A stretch of 9,849 bases of DNA. It comes from Flavobacteriales bacterium UBA979. Lineage in GTDB: Bacteria > Bacteroidota > Bacteroidia > Flavobacteriales_D > Sanyastnellaceae. Under the pieces are notes generated by a model. That model was not told the DNA's origin and did no database searches. It was given only the letters and a program-made list of their open reading frames with translations. Made by a program: the position numbers and the translations under genes. The stretch is from contig DBBR01000026.1 of the NCBI GenBank assembly GCA_002292325.1, positions 1 to 9,849 of the forward strand, in the 5' to 3' direction. Of the stretch, positions 8,428 through 9,849 are shown one piece after another. Each line of letters starts with the position of its first letter. Position 1 is the stretch's first letter.

Positions 8428-8544
8428 ATGCAACGGTTTTTTCAATATACCATAGGGCTGATTTTAGCAGCTTCCCTTTTAGCTTCTTGTGCGACAAGTT
8501 ATTCCGCTTGTTCCGCATACGCTGAAGTGGAAGTGTGCGACTGA
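8428..8544 (+). CDS. Small lipoprotein, 38 aa
   Basis: ATG 8428 opens a 38-codon frame ending at TGA 8542-8544. Residues 2-4 are polar/basic (QRF), 8-18 are hydrophobic, and LLASCA supplies a canonical lipobox (Leu18-Ala-Ser-Cys21). The mature peptide would be only 18 residues, lipid anchored at Cys21, with further cysteines at 28 and 37 in the stretch ATSYSACSAYAEVEVCD. Tiny lipoproteins of this sort are known in Bacteroidota, but I cannot name a family. The perfect signal peptide, the position filling the gap between two genes, and the stop abutting the OsmC stop all argue for a real gene. Its function is unknown; an outer-membrane location is inferred. Confidence 0.68.
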   Translation: MQRFFQYTIGLILAASLLASCATSYSACSAYAEVEVCD

Positions 8545-8964
8545 TCAAAGCCAATTGAACGCAATGATCTTTTGCGTGTCCGGGTGCAACGAGCGTGCCA
8601 CGGGACACGCCTTTGTCGTGCGCTCAAGTATGGTTTTCTGCTGATCTGTAGCGCCGGGAATACGGAGGTCCAGTTGGATTTCAATTTTTGCAATCCGACG
8701 AGGGTTTGAAGCCATGGATTTCCAGACTTTTGCGCTCATTTCAATCGGGTCAAGCCCCATGTCGCGTGCTTTGATTCCCATGATGGTCATGACGCAGCTG
8801 CAAAGAGCGGAGCTCACCAAGTCGGTGGGTGAAAAGGCCTCGCCATTTCCTTGGTTGTCAATGGGTGCGTCCGTGATGACTTCAGAGTTCGATCGCGTGT
8901 GCGTCATGCGTGTGCGCAGGTTTCCCTCGTAGACGGAACGATAGTCAGGTGAAGTGTTATTCAT
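8545..8964 (-). CDS. OsmC/Ohr family protein
   Basis: The 139-aa product belongs to the OsmC/Ohr superfamily, whose characterised members reduce organic hydroperoxides with a cysteine pair in the cytosol. Visible features are YEGNLRTRMTH (12-22) with the conserved Arg17/Arg19 region, the motif EAFSPTDLVSSALCSC (42-57) and KACPVARSLHP (118-128). Cys57 and Cys120 match the reactive pair; Cys55 is an extra cysteine where relatives usually have Gly. The length is normal. The substrate cannot be told from sequence, and this subgroup is neither classical OsmC nor Ohr. The start at 8964 gives the expected short lead into YEG. It is preceded by seven C residues, ends stop to stop against the small lipoprotein gene, and diverges from the 9031 gene. 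Confidence 0.9.
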   Translation of the reverse strand: MNNTSPDYRSVYEGNLRTRMTHTRSNSEVITDAPIDNQGNGEAFSPTDLVSSALCSCVMTIMGIKARDMGLDPIEMSAKVWKSMASNPRRIAKIEIQLDLRIPGATDQQKTILERTTKACPVARSLHPDTQKIIAFNWL

Positions 8965-8971
8965 GGGGGGG
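8965..8971 (-). repeat. C7 homopolymer directly before the OsmC-family start
   Basis: Seven C residues on the - strand touch the ATG at 8964. An upstream ATG at 8972-8974 reads through the tract as ATG CCC CCC CAT GAA TAA, a five-codon ORF overlapping the true start. Losing one C would fuse it in frame with the OsmC protein. Confidence 0.6.
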
Positions 8972-8986
8972 CATTCTTAAGAGTTG

Positions 8987-8994
8987 CAAAGGTG
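8987..8994 (-). promoter_or_regulatory. Candidate -7 element (CACCTTTG) of the OsmC-family gene
   Basis: On the - strand CACCTTTG has one mismatch to TAnnTTTG and is followed by CA, 22 nt before the ATG. It shares the 66-bp divergent gap (8965-9030) with the promoter of the 9031 gene. Confidence 0.4.
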
Positions 8995-9018
8995 CATTTC
9001 AATTCCACCTTTCCGCGC

Positions 9019-9026
9019 TAAATTTG
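9019..9026 (+). promoter_or_regulatory. TAAATTTG -7 element of the 9031 gene
   Basis: TAAATTTG matches TAnnTTTG exactly and lies 4 nt (9027-9030) before the ATG, the same spacing as at carA. A TTTC at 8997-9000 lies 18 bp upstream, roughly where a -33 TTTG is expected. Confidence 0.55.
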
Positions 9027-9030
9027 AACA

Positions 9031-9840
9031 ATGTTGTCCTCAAGATTCTCACAAAACGGGTTGGGCCTCGGAGCCTTGTTGTTCTGCCTGTTCTTCTGTG
9101 CGTCTGCAAGTTGGGGTCAATCTGAAGGGGACCTATTGACGGGCGATCAAGCCGTGTATCGAGATGGAAAAGTGGACGTCCCGCTGACCGACGATGTTCA
9201 TTTCGGGGTGTTATTCCACACGCAAGGGGTGGGGGTGACTCTCCGGCGGGGGTTTTACCAGCATGCATTTAAAGTCCGAAGCTTTGGCGCAGATTTCGCG
9301 TTTTTCAAGCATCCCAAAGAAATTAAAACATCCAATCCCGTCTATGACAACGGCCGGCCGTATGTCTACGGAAAACAGAATACGCTGCAGGTTTTACGTT
9401 TTTGGTTTGGAAGCCATTCACTCAAAACAGAAAAGCTCAGGAAAGATGCGGCAAGGTTCAGCACGGCCTGGAAAGTAGGCGCTTCGCTTGGCATATTGAA
9501 GCCTGTCTACCTCGAAATTGGTTATCCGGATATCCCGTATGATTACGTGGCTACTGAGCGTTACAATTCATTGGAACACTATTCAGATAACATTTATGGC
9601 CAGGGGCCTTGGAGCAGTGGCTTGGATGAGTTGAGTGTGACACCGGGAGTGCACGCCAGCTATGCCTTGGACTTCGAGTACGGCAACGAGCGATTCATGC
9701 CCAAAACATTAACAGCGGGCATTGCTGCGGATGCTTTTTTAACTGCACCTGAGATATTTGCAGACCGATTTGAACAGAACAACCGCCTGTTTGTCACATT
9801 GTTTGCGACGTTTGAAATTGGACGAAATTGGACCCGCTGA
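9031..9840 (+). CDS. Putative outer-membrane beta-barrel protein, Bacteroidota family of unknown function
   Basis: The 269-aa product starts with a signal peptide (basic Arg5, hydrophobic 11-24) with probable cleavage after ASA (24-26) or soon after, so it is exported. The mature part is rich in aromatic residues and in alternating strands, and ends FVTLFATFEIGRNWTR, which resembles a terminal barrel strand. Blocks that I recognise as conserved in uncharacterised Bacteroidota homologues are HPKE (94-97), NGRPYVYGKQN (107-117), SLGILKPVYLEIGYP (152-166 region) and PGVHA (205-209). No enzyme motif and no T9SS C-terminal domain is visible. The role is unknown; the barrel call is inference. The stop at 9838-9840 leaves 9 bases of window. 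Confidence 0.8.
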   Translation: MLSSRFSQNGLGLGALLFCLFFCASASWGQSEGDLLTGDQAVYRDGKVDVPLTDDVHFGVLFHTQGVGVTLRRGFYQHAFKVRSFGADFAFFKHPKEIKTSNPVYDNGRPYVYGKQNTLQVLRFWFGSHSLKTEKLRKDAARFSTAWKVGASLGILKPVYLEIGYPDIPYDYVATERYNSLEHYSDNIYGQGPWSSGLDELSVTPGVHASYALDFEYGNERFMPKTLTAGIAADAFLTAPEIFADRFEQNNRLFVTLFATFEIGRNWTR

Positions 9841-9849
9841 ACCGGAAGA

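Overview
The window reads as the chromosome of a Bacteroidota bacterium, probably Flavobacteriales or a near relative, with moderate GC. Four things point there: the gene order rplQ-carA-eno; a GWxTD-domain lipoprotein next to rlmB; a TPR/PD40/CRD/OmpA lipoprotein with the architecture of the type IX secretion protein PorE; and TAnnTTTG-like promoter elements with no Shine-Dalgarno sequences before the starts. The standard code fits, with TGA as a stop. I see no tRNA, rRNA, CRISPR array, insertion sequence, prophage or att site. This is ordinary core-genome territory, and I found no undescribed multi-gene system.

Left part (1-2754, + strand): the acidic tail of ribosomal protein L17 (rplQ) ends at a strong intrinsic terminator. 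carA (small subunit of carbamoyl-phosphate synthetase) follows from a TATCTTTG element only 4 nt before its ATG. Then comes eno (enolase), whose leader holds a perfect 8-bp dyad and a short upstream ORF that overlaps the enolase start as ATGA.

Middle part (2780-8366, - strand, convergent with eno): in transcription order, rmuC, a GWxTD lipoprotein (start overlaps the rmuC stop by 8 bp), rlmB (37-bp gap carrying a TACCTTTG box) and a PorE-like OmpA lipoprotein (71-bp gap). They could form one operon with internal promoters. Two are envelope lipoproteins and two act on nucleic acids.

Right part (8428-9840): a 38-codon lipoprotein gene on + meets an OsmC-family gene on - exactly stop to stop (TGATCA). 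The OsmC gene is divergent from a putative outer-membrane protein gene on + that belongs to a Bacteroidota family of unknown function, again with a TAnnTTTG box 4 nt before ATG.

The points most worth a second look are the repeated promoter-to-start spacing suggesting leaderless mRNAs, the eno leader, the tiny lipoprotein gene, and the C7 tract before the OsmC start.
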